64,000 nt of DNA from Sneathia sanguinegens (GTDB lineage Bacteria; Fusobacteriota; Fusobacteriia; Fusobacteriales; Leptotrichiaceae). This document shows positions 23,832 to 32,361 of the stretch, piece by piece. Under the pieces are notes generated by a model. It had not been told where the DNA came from, ran no database searches, and worked only from the letters and a program-made list of their open reading frames with translations. The DNA is taken from NCBI RefSeq assembly GCF_042033325.1, contig NZ_CP160095.1; one strand, written 5' to 3'. How positions within the stretch are numbered: the stretch's first letter is position 1; every line of letters begins with the position of its first letter. Both the position numbers and the translations under genes were made by a program.

Positions 23832-24446
23832 ATGAAAAAATATATTTTACTTAACCCTGTTGTAATTAATTCATACAATTTATCTTTTTTAGAAAAAAAA
23901 TTAAATAATCTTGGTTTTAGTTTAGTTTTTTCAAAAGAAGATCAGGCAAAAATAGTGAAAAATGAATATAAAGCTTTATTACAAAAAGAAAAAGGTACTA
24001 TTTTAGATCAAAGATGCCCTTTAATTGTAGACTATTTCAAAAAATCTAAACTTAATGTGAAATTTCATAATATTGAGCCTATTTTAATTCACATTGCAAA
24101 AGAAATAGCATATAGAGAAGACTTAGCTGACGGTCAAAAATGTATAATAACCCCTTGTACTGCGTTAAAAAAATATGGAAATTCTTTAAATTTAAAAAAT
24201 ACATTTTTTTTAACCTGGGATGAATTTTGTAATAAGTATTCACTCAATTTAAAAGGAAAAAAACTAGATAATAGTCCTATTCCTTTTGGTTTTTTTTCTG
24301 ATATTGAAAAAAATGTTATTTCAGTTGAAGAAAAAGATTTAAAAAATATTTCAAATGTTTCAATTAAAAAAGTTAGGCTAATTGAAGGATTGTATTGCCA
24401 TAATGGCTGTCATAATGGAGATGGTGTAAAATGCATAAAAAAATAA
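23832..24446 (+). CDS. Small protein with [FeFe]-hydrogenase H-cluster-like cysteine motifs
   Basis: 204 residues. The protein lacks ferredoxin domains, but the four H-cluster cysteine motifs of iron-only hydrogenases appear in order. C62 is in LDQRCPLIVDYF (compare TSCCPxW), C109 in IITPCTALKKYG (compare MPCxxKKxE), and C189 and C193 in EGLYCHNGCHNGDGV (compare ACxxGCxxGGG). C104, C133 and C201 are additional. The domain is much smaller than the ~350-residue catalytic domain, and other active-site residues are not conserved, so hydrogen turnover is doubtful. It probably binds a [4Fe-4S] cluster. It is the first gene of an operon whose other members form an ABC importer, overlapping the permease by 16 bp. 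Role unknown: sensor, cluster carrier or substrate-processing partner. Confidence 0.65.
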   Translation: MKKYILLNPVVINSYNLSFLEKKLNNLGFSLVFSKEDQAKIVKNEYKALLQKEKGTILDQRCPLIVDYFKKSKLNVKFHNIEPILIHIAKEIAYREDLADGQKCIITPCTALKKYGNSLNLKNTFFLTWDEFCNKYSLNLKGKKLDNSPIPFGFFSDIEKNVISVEEKDLKNISNVSIKKVRLIEGLYCHNGCHNGDGVKCIKK

Positions 24447-25177
24447 AAGCTTTTTTTTCTTTAATTATTTGTATTTTAATATATCACATATTAACTATTA
24501 CCAATATTTATAACCCTTATGTTTTACCACCCTTAAAAGATATCATATTTAGTTTTGTAGAACTAATTAAGGATAAAAGCTTAATTATAAATGTATTTGT
24601 TAGTTTGAAAAGAGTATTTTTTGGTTTTTTCATTTCATTTTTATTTGCAAGTACATTTGCTATATTAGAATATCGTTATAGAAAATTCATTGCTTATTAT
24701 GACTGGTTTTTGCAATTTATGAGAAACATACCACCGCTAAGCCTTATTCCACTTCTTATACTTTGGTTTGGTATAGGAGAAACATCAAAATTAATTATTA
24801 TTATTTTGGCTTCTTTTTTTCCAATGTATCTTAATTTTGAAAAAGGTTTATTATGTTGTGATCCAAAATTAATAGAAGTGGGAAAAGTTTTTAATTTTAG
24901 TAATAAAAAGATATTTTTAAAAATTATTCTTCCTAATGCTTTACCTGATATTTTAGTTGGTCTTAGATTAGGTTTAGGATATAGTTATCGTGCGATAATA
25001 GGTGCTGAACTAATTGCAGCAAGTCAGGGTTTAGGATATATGATTAATTTTGCAAAATCTATGTCAAGAATTGATATTGTTATTGTAGGAATAATTGTTA
25101 TTGGAATTTTAGGTTATCTTTGTGATTATATCTTTAAGAGGTTGATTATTTATGATAGAAATAAAAAATTTAGTTAA
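24431..25177 (+). CDS. NitT/TauT-family ABC transporter permease
   Basis: 248 residues with about six membrane helices. The family landmarks are the N-terminal NPYVLPPLKDIIFSFVELIK, then FMRNIPPLSLIPLLILWFGIGE, and the cytoplasmic loop GKVFNFSNKKIFLKIILPNA that docks the ATPase. GLRLGLGYSYRAIIGAELIAAS is also typical of SsuC/TauC/ThiX permeases. The substrate cannot be read from the permease; the family moves sulfonates, nitrate, bicarbonate and thiamine precursors. It overlaps the ATPase gene by 26 bp. Confidence 0.9.
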   Translation: MHKKIKAFFSLIICILIYHILTITNIYNPYVLPPLKDIIFSFVELIKDKSLIINVFVSLKRVFFGFFISFLFASTFAILEYRYRKFIAYYDWFLQFMRNIPPLSLIPLLILWFGIGETSKLIIIILASFFPMYLNFEKGLLCCDPKLIEVGKVFNFSNKKIFLKIILPNALPDILVGLRLGLGYSYRAIIGAELIAASQGLGYMINFAKSMSRIDIVIVGIIVIGILGYLCDYIFKRLIIYDRNKKFS

Positions 25178-25832
25178 AAAATATGATGAGCATCTTATTT
25201 TTAATAATATTAATTTAAGTATAGACAAAAATAAAATTACTATTATCTTAGGAAAATCTGGTTGTGGAAAAACTACTCTACTTAGATTAATTAGTGGTTT
25301 AGAAAAATATGATTCTGGAGAAATTCTTCTTCCTAATCTTAAATGTTCATATATTTTTCAAGAGCCTAGATTACTTCCTTGGTTAACAGTTTTTGAGAAT
25401 ATAAAGCTTGTTAATGAAAATTTATCTACAGATGAGATCAATAAATTAATAACTATGATAAATTTGGATAAATTTGGAAATTCCTATCCTAATGAATTAT
25501 CCGGTGGTATGAAAAGTAGAGTTAATTTAGCAAGAGCTTTTGCATATAAGCCAAATTATTTGCTAATGGATGAACCTTTTTCAAGTTTGGATGATTTTAC
25601 AAGAATTAAAATGCAACAGGAATTATTAAAATTATATAACAAAGAAAAATGTGGCATACTTTTTGTGACACATAATATCGATGAAGCTCTTATGCTAGCA
25701 GATAAAATCATTGTCTTAAAAAGTGGTGAAATATATTCTACATATTCAATAAATAGTAAAATACGAGATTTATTAAGTGATGATTTTATCAATTTAAAAA
25801 GAAAAATTCGTGATGATATTTGGAGGTTATGA
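25152..25832 (+). CDS. NitT/TauT-family ABC transporter ATPase
   Basis: 226 residues. Walker A is ILGKSGCGKTTLLR, the Q-loop SYIFQEPRLLPWLTV is typical of SsuB/TauB, the signature is LSGGMKSRVNLARAF, Walker B YLLMDEPFSSLD, and the switch His is in FVTHNIDEALML. It energises the adjacent permease. Its TGA stop overlaps the ATG of the binding-protein gene. Confidence 0.93.
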   Translation: MIEIKNLVKKYDEHLIFNNINLSIDKNKITIILGKSGCGKTTLLRLISGLEKYDSGEILLPNLKCSYIFQEPRLLPWLTVFENIKLVNENLSTDEINKLITMINLDKFGNSYPNELSGGMKSRVNLARAFAYKPNYLLMDEPFSSLDDFTRIKMQQELLKLYNKEKCGILFVTHNIDEALMLADKIIVLKSGEIYSTYSINSKIRDLLSDDFINLKRKIRDDIWRL

Positions 25833-26764
25833 TGAAAAGAATTATAAAATTACTTATTTTATTTACATTACTATTTTCATGTTCTAATAAAACAAAATCA
25901 AGCTTTAGTACAAAAAATTTAACTGTAACTTATGTTACTTCACCTTTAAATGTTCCTTCTATTATTGAAAAACAAAATTCTATTTTTTCAAAATATTTAA
26001 AGGATGTTGATATTAAATATGCTGAAATTACAAGTGGTGCTGATCAAAGTCAAGCTCTAGCTTCAGGTTCTGTACAAATTTTAAATGCAATTGGTGGTTC
26101 TTCAGTAATAGCTAGTGCTGCAAATGGTGCAGATATTAAGATATTAAATATCTATTCTCGTGCTCCAAAAGCCTTTGCTTTATTCTCAAAGGATGCTACA
26201 TTAAATAGCCCTAAATCTTTAAAGGGAAAAACAATAGCAGGACCTATGGGAACTAATTTACATGAATTACTTGTTTCATATTTAAAAAGCAAAAATTTAA
26301 CTATAAATGATGTTAAATTTGTAAATATGAGTATTCCTGATGCACTAGCAGCTCTTTCATCTGGTAGCATTGATGTTGCCCTACTTGGAGGACCTGCAGC
26401 ATATAAGGCTGAAAAAGCAGGTTTACATAAGATAACAGATGGTGAAGGTTATATAGAAGCTCTTATCTGTGTTGCAACTACACAAAAGTATTATAATGAA
26501 CACAGAGATATAATTGATGCTTTCTTAAAAGCTCAAAAAGAAGTTCTTGACTTTATGAAAAATAAACCTGAAGACACAAAGAAAATTGTTTGTGAAGCTT
26601 TAAAATTAGATAATCTTGCTTATGATACTATGTTTAAACAATATAACTTTGAATCTAAAGTATCAGATAAAGACATTGAAGGTCTACAAAAAACAGCAGA
26701 CTTTATGTACCAAAACAAGATGATAAAAAATCCTATACAAGCAAAAGATTTAATAATAAAATAA
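25832..26764 (+). CDS. NitT/TauT-family substrate-binding lipoprotein
   Basis: 310 residues from MKRIIKLLILFTLLFSCSN. A lipobox LLFSC marks a lipoprotein, in contrast with the unlipidated MetQ-type protein in this window. The mature part follows the NMT1/TauA pattern: VTYVTSPLNVPSIIEKQNSI, GSVQILNAIGGSSVIA, KGKTIAGPMGTNLHELLVSYL and ALSSGSIDVALLGGPAAYKA. The start is chosen because its GGAGG lies 5 bases upstream and the ATG overlaps the ATPase stop; in-frame ATG and TTG codons 3 and 12 bases earlier are alternatives. The substrate is unknown. Confidence 0.9.
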   Translation: MKRIIKLLILFTLLFSCSNKTKSSFSTKNLTVTYVTSPLNVPSIIEKQNSIFSKYLKDVDIKYAEITSGADQSQALASGSVQILNAIGGSSVIASAANGADIKILNIYSRAPKAFALFSKDATLNSPKSLKGKTIAGPMGTNLHELLVSYLKSKNLTINDVKFVNMSIPDALAALSSGSIDVALLGGPAAYKAEKAGLHKITDGEGYIEALICVATTQKYYNEHRDIIDAFLKAQKEVLDFMKNKPEDTKKIVCEALKLDNLAYDTMFKQYNFESKVSDKDIEGLQKTADFMYQNKMIKNPIQAKDLIIK

Positions 26765-26766
26765 AA

Positions 26767-26797
26767 TGTAGGCGTGGAATAAACCACGCCTACTTTT
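26767..26797. terminator. Bidirectional terminator
   Basis: A 10-bp GC-rich stem, GTAGGCGTGG (26768-26777) with CCACGCCTAC (26784-26793), is flanked by A and T runs. It serves the plus-strand ABC operon and the convergent PatB gene. Confidence 0.9.
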
Positions 26798-27935
26798 ATC
26801 TATAGAGTAACATTCTATTTAAAACAGTTTTTAAAGTCTTCATTGTGCAGCCTAAATTCAATCTTACCCAACCTGAATCACTTTTTTCTGAAAAATATGT
26901 TCCATAAACTGGTAATACTTTTATCTTATCAAAATATTTCTTCATTTCTTCTTCTGATTTAAATAATTGTTTCATATTAATCCAAGCAAGAAACCCTGCT
27001 TGTGCTTTCATTACTTGTATATTAGGTAAATTATTCTTCATAAATGACTCAAAATATTCAAAATTTTTATCAATATACTCATTTAATTCTTTCACCCATT
27101 CATCACATTCAGTATATGCTGTAATATGTGCTGCTTGCATAAATACATGCGGTGAGGTTACATAAACTTTTTCAAGATATTTTAGCATTTTATCTCTAAT
27201 ATCCTTATTTTGGATAATTATATAACTTCCTTTCAAGCCTCCTAAATTAAAAGTTTTATTAGGTGAACAACAAACTATAGCATTATTTGTTAAATTTAGA
27301 ATAGAAACAAAACTTTCATCTTTTCTTAATATATCCCTATGTACTTCATCACTTACAAGTAATACTTTATATTTTTCACATAAGTCTACAACTTTTTGTA
27401 ATTCTTCCCTTGTCCAAATTCTACCACTTGGATTTTGAGGATTACATAAAATATATATTTTAACCTTATATTTTATTATATCCTCTTCTAATTTTTTAAA
27501 ATCAATATAATATTTATTATCCTTTTCTACTAATTCATTTGCTATAACAGTACAATTATTTCTTCTAACTGCAAGAACAAAAGGTTCATAACAAGGCGTA
27601 TTAATTAATATATTTGAATGTTCTTTTGCAAAACATTGAACTATATAATGTAAAACTGAACATGTCCCAAAGACTAATTTTATATCTTCTTTTTTAATAT
27701 CTACCCCTAGTCTTTTTTTATGCCAATTAATAAGTGCATTATAGTATTCATCTCTTACATAGGTATAACTATAGTCTGAACTTTTTGCAACTTTTTCTAG
27801 TGCTTTTTGTATATTAGGACAAACTCTGTAATCAAGATCTGCTATATTCATTGGTATAACACCTTTTTCCAAGCGATCCCATTTTCTTGTATATGTCTTA
27901 CTTCTATCAAATTCTTCATCAAAATTATATTTCAT
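26796..27935 (-). CDS. PatB/MalY-family PLP-dependent C-S lyase/aminotransferase
   Basis: 379 residues. The opening NFDEEFDRSKTYTRKWDRLE and PMNIADLDYR identify the MalY/PatB group (cystathionine beta-lyase activity). YILCNPQNPSGRIWTREEL, VLLVSDEVHRDIL and the PLP lysine in CCSPNKTFNLGGLKGSY are intact. It is the third gene of an antiterminator-PTS-PatB operon, which resembles the malX-malY pair of E. coli. Its job may be cysteine or cystathionine cleavage, sugar-linked regulation, or both. It overlaps the PTS gene by 11 bp. Confidence 0.9.
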   Translation of the reverse strand: MKYNFDEEFDRSKTYTRKWDRLEKGVIPMNIADLDYRVCPNIQKALEKVAKSSDYSYTYVRDEYYNALINWHKKRLGVDIKKEDIKLVFGTCSVLHYIVQCFAKEHSNILINTPCYEPFVLAVRRNNCTVIANELVEKDNKYYIDFKKLEEDIIKYKVKIYILCNPQNPSGRIWTREELQKVVDLCEKYKVLLVSDEVHRDILRKDESFVSILNLTNNAIVCCSPNKTFNLGGLKGSYIIIQNKDIRDKMLKYLEKVYVTSPHVFMQAAHITAYTECDEWVKELNEYIDKNFEYFESFMKNNLPNIQVMKAQAGFLAWINMKQLFKSEEEMKKYFDKIKVLPVYGTYFSEKSDSGWVRLNLGCTMKTLKTVLNRMLLYR

Positions 27936-29493
27936 TGTTTTTTAACACTTCTTCCATTCCTGTTTTCAAGCTTTGAACTTGAGCTCCTATTATTATTTGA
28001 ACATTATGATCATCTAATTTAACTATACTCAAAGAACCTGCTTTTTTCAATGTCTTTTCATCCATTAAACTAATATCATCCAATACTAATCTAAGACGAG
28101 TTACACAATTATCTAATGTTTTTATATTCTTTGCTCCTCCTAAAGCTTTAACGAATACTTTTGGATCATAAATTCCATTTCCCTTTGAGAATATCTTTAT
28201 ATCATCATTGGCATCAATTTTTTCTCTTCCAGGTGTAGGTACATCATGCTTCATAATATACCATTTAAATACAAAGAAGTATATTGCAAACCAAATTATA
28301 CCAATAGGAATTATTAAATACCACTTAGTTGCTTTACCTTGTAAAATACCAAAGATGATAAAGTCAATTACACCACCATCAGTATTACCTATGCTAACAC
28401 CTGCTAATGAAACTACCATTAGTGATAACCCTTGCATTATTGAGTGGAAGACATATAAAGTTGGTGCTATGAATAAAAATAGAAATTCTATAGGTTCTGA
28501 TATACCTGTTACAAATGAAACCAACATAGCTGAAACAAGCAATCCTTTAATTGAAAATCTATTTTCTTTTTTAGCACAATAATATATAGCACAGCCTATT
28601 GCTGGTAGTGCAAACATAAATGTTGGCATAAATCCTTGTGATAAGAATGATGTTGCACTTCTACTTATTGGAAGTCCAGCTTTTAATTGAGAATAAAATA
28701 TATTAAGTGCTCCTGATACTTCAGTTCCCTTTACAATTTCAGTACCACCTATAGGTGTAAATCTTACTAAAGCAAGTAAAATATGATGCATTCCAAATGG
28801 TTTTAATATTGCCAAACCTAATCCGTATAAAAATGGTCCAAATATTCCTGCTTTTTGTATTAAATATCCAACTCCATTGATTCCTTTAGAAAATATAGGC
28901 CAAATTAAAGGAATTATTAAACCTACTATTGATAATACAAGAACTGAAACTATAGGCACAAATCTTAAACCACCAAAGAATGAAAAAGCATCTGGCATCT
29001 TTATGTCTTGATATTTTTCATGCAAATAATACACTATTAATCCTGCTATAATTCCACCTAATACTCCCATTTCTATTGTTTGTATTCCAAATACAAAACC
29101 TTGTCCACTTGTCTTAACTAATTCTTTTGCAGCTAAGCTATTAGTTTGTGTTAGGTAAAAATTTATTGATAAATTCATTGCAACATAACCTGCAAATCCT
29201 GCAAATACTGCAACTCCTTTATTTCTTTTTGCCATTCCCAATGGAATACCCATTGCAAACATACAAGGTAAATAAGTAAATCCAAATGAACCTACAACTG
29301 TTAAATAATTAAAGAATAATTGTATAAATTTATTCCCCAAAAAAGGTATTTTTTCTATTAAGATAGGTGATGTAATTGAACTACCTAGACCTAATAATAT
29401 ACCCATAAACGCCAAAGTTGCTACTGGAAACATAAATGTTTTTCCTAATTCTTGAAAAAAGCTTAATACTTTTGTTTTCAAATCTTTCGCCAT
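27925..29493 (-). CDS. PTS system IICB component, glucose/maltose-type
   Basis: 522 residues. The IIC domain spans about residues 1-420 with roughly ten membrane helices (PVATLAFMGILLGLGSSITS, then GFVFGIQTIEMGVLGGIIAG, then KPFGMHHILLALVRFTPIGG). It is followed by a IIB domain, FVKALGGAKNIKTLDNCVTR, with the phosphorylated Cys in DNCVTRLRL. No IIA domain is fused or nearby, so it must borrow one. The architecture resembles MalX/GlvC alpha-glucoside permeases. The start is chosen at MAKDLKTK because GGAGGG lies 6 bases upstream; a longer in-frame start is unsupported. Confidence 0.93.
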   Translation of the reverse strand: MAKDLKTKVLSFFQELGKTFMFPVATLAFMGILLGLGSSITSPILIEKIPFLGNKFIQLFFNYLTVVGSFGFTYLPCMFAMGIPLGMAKRNKGVAVFAGFAGYVAMNLSINFYLTQTNSLAAKELVKTSGQGFVFGIQTIEMGVLGGIIAGLIVYYLHEKYQDIKMPDAFSFFGGLRFVPIVSVLVLSIVGLIIPLIWPIFSKGINGVGYLIQKAGIFGPFLYGLGLAILKPFGMHHILLALVRFTPIGGTEIVKGTEVSGALNIFYSQLKAGLPISRSATSFLSQGFMPTFMFALPAIGCAIYYCAKKENRFSIKGLLVSAMLVSFVTGISEPIEFLFLFIAPTLYVFHSIMQGLSLMVVSLAGVSIGNTDGGVIDFIIFGILQGKATKWYLIIPIGIIWFAIYFFVFKWYIMKHDVPTPGREKIDANDDIKIFSKGNGIYDPKVFVKALGGAKNIKTLDNCVTRLRLVLDDISLMDEKTLKKAGSLSIVKLDDHNVQIIIGAQVQSLKTGMEEVLKNNEI

Positions 29494-29495
29494 TT

Positions 29496-30278
29496 CTAAC
29501 CCTCCATAAATTCTTTTAAATATATAATTAAATAGACACATTCATTTATACTCAAATTTTTATTAAACTTGCTTATGCAATATATATCTATTTTTTTTAC
29601 TATATTTGCTACATCTTTAAAATTGTTTACTAACAAATTATATACATCTGTTATATTATTTTTTTCTTCTTCATTATTTATTTTTTGAATAACTAAATAT
29701 TTTAAATAATTAACTAATCTTGAATATTTTTTAAAATCTGAAAAGCTTTCTAAATTAGCTTCTTTTTTTATAATATTCTCAATTTCATTTATGTAACTCA
29801 TAATTTCTACATTTTTCTTATTTTCATAAATTGCATTTATCAAGTGTATAGTGATAAAGCCAGCATCATCTTCTGATAAAAGTACATTTGTTTTTTGATA
29901 AATATATGAAATTGTGTCAATTGCCAAAGAAAATTCTTTTGGATACATCGCCTTTATTTCATTTATTAAATAATTACTAACAATAATATTATTTAATTTT
30001 CTATTAACTGCATTGTATATATGATCAGTTAAGGTAATATATAGGCTTGAATTTAATTTTATTTTTGCCTTTTTTTCATAAATTTCAATTATATCCTTTG
30101 TATATTCATAATATTTCAATGGTATATCATATAAAAAATATTTTTTATCATCTGAATTTTCGTCAATTATATCTCCTATTTTTTTTGAAAACCCTATTCC
30201 TTTTCTTAAAATTACAAATTCTTTATCTTTGATTTTAGCTATTATTGTATTATTATTTAAAATTTTAATTATTTCCAT
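29496..30278 (-). CDS. BglG/LicT-family transcriptional antiterminator
   Basis: 260 residues. The N-terminal RNA-binding CAT domain (MEIIKILNNNTIIAKIKDKE, then RKGIGFSKKIGD) covers about residues 1-55. Two PTS-regulation domains follow, with candidate phosphorylated histidines in the LTDHIYNAVNRK and FITIHLINAIYENKK segments. It binds a hairpin in the leader RNA and prevents termination when its sugar is available. The ATG after GAGGTG is chosen; a GTG six bases upstream would overlap that ribosome site. A matching terminator/antiterminator lies in its own leader. Confidence 0.92.
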   Translation of the reverse strand: MEIIKILNNNTIIAKIKDKEFVILRKGIGFSKKIGDIIDENSDDKKYFLYDIPLKYYEYTKDIIEIYEKKAKIKLNSSLYITLTDHIYNAVNRKLNNIIVSNYLINEIKAMYPKEFSLAIDTISYIYQKTNVLLSEDDAGFITIHLINAIYENKKNVEIMSYINEIENIIKKEANLESFSDFKKYSRLVNYLKYLVIQKINNEEEKNNITDVYNLLVNNFKDVANIVKKIDIYCISKFNKNLSINECVYLIIYLKEFMEG

Positions 30279-30288
30279 TTTCACACCT

Positions 30289-30336
30289 CAAAAAAAAAAC
30301 CTAGAAAGCATTAAAAAAGAATGCATTTTCTAGGTT
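30289..30336 (-). terminator. Leader terminator of the licT-PTS-patB operon
   Basis: On the minus strand a 10-bp stem, AACCTAGAAA with TTTCTAGGTT, extended by GCATT/AATGC, is followed by about ten T residues, all upstream of the antiterminator gene. This is a regulatory terminator, not an end-of-gene one. Confidence 0.85.
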
Positions 30337-30359
30337 ACGCTCCGAAAAAGATGACGCCC
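30327..30359 (-). promoter_or_regulatory. Candidate RAT antiterminator element
   Basis: The minus-strand stretch from GGGCGTC to GTAACCTAG, just before the terminator, can fold by itself, with GG/CC and CG/CG pairs separated by an asymmetric internal loop as in LicT-type RAT elements. Its 3' end contains AACCTAG, which is also the 5' arm of the terminator, so the two folds exclude each other. Confidence 0.6.
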
Positions 30360-30368
30360 TTCATGACA

Positions 30369-30396
30369 ATAATATATTTTAACTTGAAATTTTCAA
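30369..30396 (-). promoter_or_regulatory. Promoter of the licT-PTS-patB operon
   Basis: Minus-strand TTGAAA (30391-30396), a 16-bp spacer and TATTAT (30369-30374), a few bases before the RAT-like element. Confidence 0.6.
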
Positions 30397-30410
30397 TAGT
30401 CAATTTTTTT

Positions 30411-30436
30411 TTAAAAAAATACACCCATCAGGGTGC
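30411..30436 (-). terminator. Terminator of the nhaC-mtnK-deoR-adh operon
   Basis: On the minus strand CACCC, a 4-base loop and GGGTG (30422-30435) are followed by TATTTTTTT. It ends the transcript carrying the alcohol dehydrogenase. Confidence 0.85.
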
Positions 30437-30446
30437 ATTTACATAT

Positions 30447-31613
30447 TTATTTTGCCAATTTAAGAACTTCAACTATTTCTTTTGAAAGTAAAGGCATATA
30501 ATGTCCTATTTTAGCTGTATCATTTTTTGTAGCATTCAAGCCCATTTGCATAAATTTATCATCATTTATACCTATTTCACTTAATTTTGTTCTCATACCT
30601 ATTGATCTATAGAAGGCTTCCAAATTATCTGCCAAAATATTTGCCATTTCTTCATAAGTATAATTCTTGTAATCTACATTGAATACACGATTAGCTAATT
30701 GTGCTAATTTCTTAGGCTTTTTAGTAGCCATATATCTTGCATATGCTACCATTGTAAGTGCCATTCCTTCTCCATGTGTTAAACCATAAAAATTACTTAT
30801 TTCATGTTCTATTCTATGAGAAGCCCAATCTGCCATTCTTCCTGAATCTAATATATTATTATGTGCTACAAGAGAAATTAAAAATATTTCAGATCTTGCT
30901 TCTATATCATCAGGATTTTTCATTAGTCTTTTAGCATTTAACATTAAAGCCTTAAGTAAACCTTCTATCATATAGTCTGTTGCATCAACATGTTCTACAT
31001 CAGTATAATATCTTTCTATCAAATGTGAACTTGTATCTGAAATTCCACAAGCTATTTGATACATTGGTAAACTCTTTGTATAACTTGGATCAATAATTGC
31101 AAATTGAGGAATGATAAAGTCATATTCTATACCTAATTTATGAGTATCATCTGAAATTATAGAACAATTAGATGTTTCTGAACCACTAGAAGCTATAGTC
31201 GAAATAACTCCTATTGGTAAAGCTTCCTTAGGTTCCTTTTCATAGGTATAAAATTTCCAAACATCTTCAGAACTTTTAGCACCAACAGCTGTAGCTTTCG
31301 CGGTATCTGTAACAGATCCTCCACCGACTGCTAATATAAAGTCTATTCCTTCTTTTTTAGAAAGATCAACAAGCTCTCTTACAAGTTCTACTTTAGGATT
31401 AGGAACTATGTTCCCATTTTCTATTAATTTTATATCTAGTTTATCACATACTTTTTCAATACATTCATGTATTTTTAAATCAAATATGTACTTTCCACTA
31501 TATAATAATAGCATTTTTTTTACTTTTAAATCTTTTAATTCTCCTTCTAAATTTTCAATTGAATTTTGTCCGAAAATAACTTTAGCATTATTTTTATAAC
31601 TAAAATTTAACAT
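30447..31613 (-). CDS. Iron-containing alcohol dehydrogenase (BdhA/YqhD type)
   Basis: 388 residues. This metal-dependent NAD(P)H oxidoreductase reduces aldehydes to alcohols. The dinucleotide-binding FILAVGGGSVTDTAKA is near residue 95, ISTIASSGSETS follows, and the metal ligands are in the GISDTSSHLIERYYT and YGLTHGEGMALTM segments. The length and GGGSVxDxAK motif fit the YqhD/BdhA branch. It is translationally coupled to the DeoR gene (14-bp overlap) in the methylthioribose operon. A plausible substrate is the (methylthio)acetaldehyde or acetaldehyde produced by the aldolase at 36.1 kb; that is inference from context. Confidence 0.92.
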   Translation of the reverse strand: MLNFSYKNNAKVIFGQNSIENLEGELKDLKVKKMLLLYSGKYIFDLKIHECIEKVCDKLDIKLIENGNIVPNPKVELVRELVDLSKKEGIDFILAVGGGSVTDTAKATAVGAKSSEDVWKFYTYEKEPKEALPIGVISTIASSGSETSNCSIISDDTHKLGIEYDFIIPQFAIIDPSYTKSLPMYQIACGISDTSSHLIERYYTDVEHVDATDYMIEGLLKALMLNAKRLMKNPDDIEARSEIFLISLVAHNNILDSGRMADWASHRIEHEISNFYGLTHGEGMALTMVAYARYMATKKPKKLAQLANRVFNVDYKNYTYEEMANILADNLEAFYRSIGMRTKLSEIGINDDKFMQMGLNATKNDTAKIGHYMPLLSKEIVEVLKLAK

Positions 31614-32361
31614 CTATTCCTTCTTTCTTGAAAAATTCATTCCACTTTTTATTTATTTTTTTATCTGTAATAATTGTATCAATATTTAGATTTTTCGAAA
31701 AAACTGTTGCACTAGCTTCTGCTAATTTTGTATGATCAAGTAATAAAATTCTATTTTTAGATCTCTTCAACATTGTTGTTCGTATCTTCAAATCTTCCAT
31801 AGTATTATCTCCTAAACCAAATTCCATATCTATACAAGGAAAACTAACAAAAGATATATCTGAAACAAAGTAATTCAAATAATCCATAACACTATGTCCT
31901 ATAAAAGAATTACTATTTGTTTTTAAAATACCTCCAGCTAAAAATAGGGTTATTTTGTCTGAAGTTGAACAAACATTTGCTATTTCTAACGAATTTGTAA
32001 TTATACTTACAGACATTTTTAAATCAACTATTTTTTTAGCTAATTCCAAACAAGTTGTACTAGAATCTAAAGTTACTAGCATATTTTCTTTAATATATTC
32101 CTTTGCTATATCTGACATATACATTTTTTCTTCTTTCAAAAAAGTCTTTTTTAAATTAGTTGGAAGACTTTTATCATATACATCTGCAAGATATGCCCCT
32201 CCATGAATTCTAATTAACTTTCCTTGTTTTTCTAATTCAATAATATCTTTTCTAATAGTTTCTTCACTACACTTTAATTCTTTAGTAGTTTCCGCAATAG
32301 ATATAGTACCATTTTCATTTAGTGTTTTGATAATTCTCTTATGTCTTTCTAATTTTATCAC
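31600..32361 (-). CDS. DeoR-family transcriptional regulator
   Basis: 253 residues. The DeoR-type winged helix spans about residues 1-57 (RHKRIIKTLNENGTISIAET, then the SEETIRKDIIELEKQGKL recognition helix). A sugar-phosphate-sensing domain follows, with VTLDSSTTCLELAKKI and LFLAGGILKTNSNSFIGHS. DeoR proteins usually respond to phosphorylated sugars, so methylthioribose-1-phosphate or a related ester is a reasonable inducer. It overlaps mtnK by 4 bp and the dehydrogenase by 14 bp. Confidence 0.92.
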   Translation of the reverse strand: MIKLERHKRIIKTLNENGTISIAETTKELKCSEETIRKDIIELEKQGKLIRIHGGAYLADVYDKSLPTNLKKTFLKEEKMYMSDIAKEYIKENMLVTLDSSTTCLELAKKIVDLKMSVSIITNSLEIANVCSTSDKITLFLAGGILKTNSNSFIGHSVMDYLNYFVSDISFVSFPCIDMEFGLGDNTMEDLKIRTTMLKRSKNRILLLDHTKLAEASATVFSKNLNIDTIITDKKINKKWNEFFKKEGIDVKF

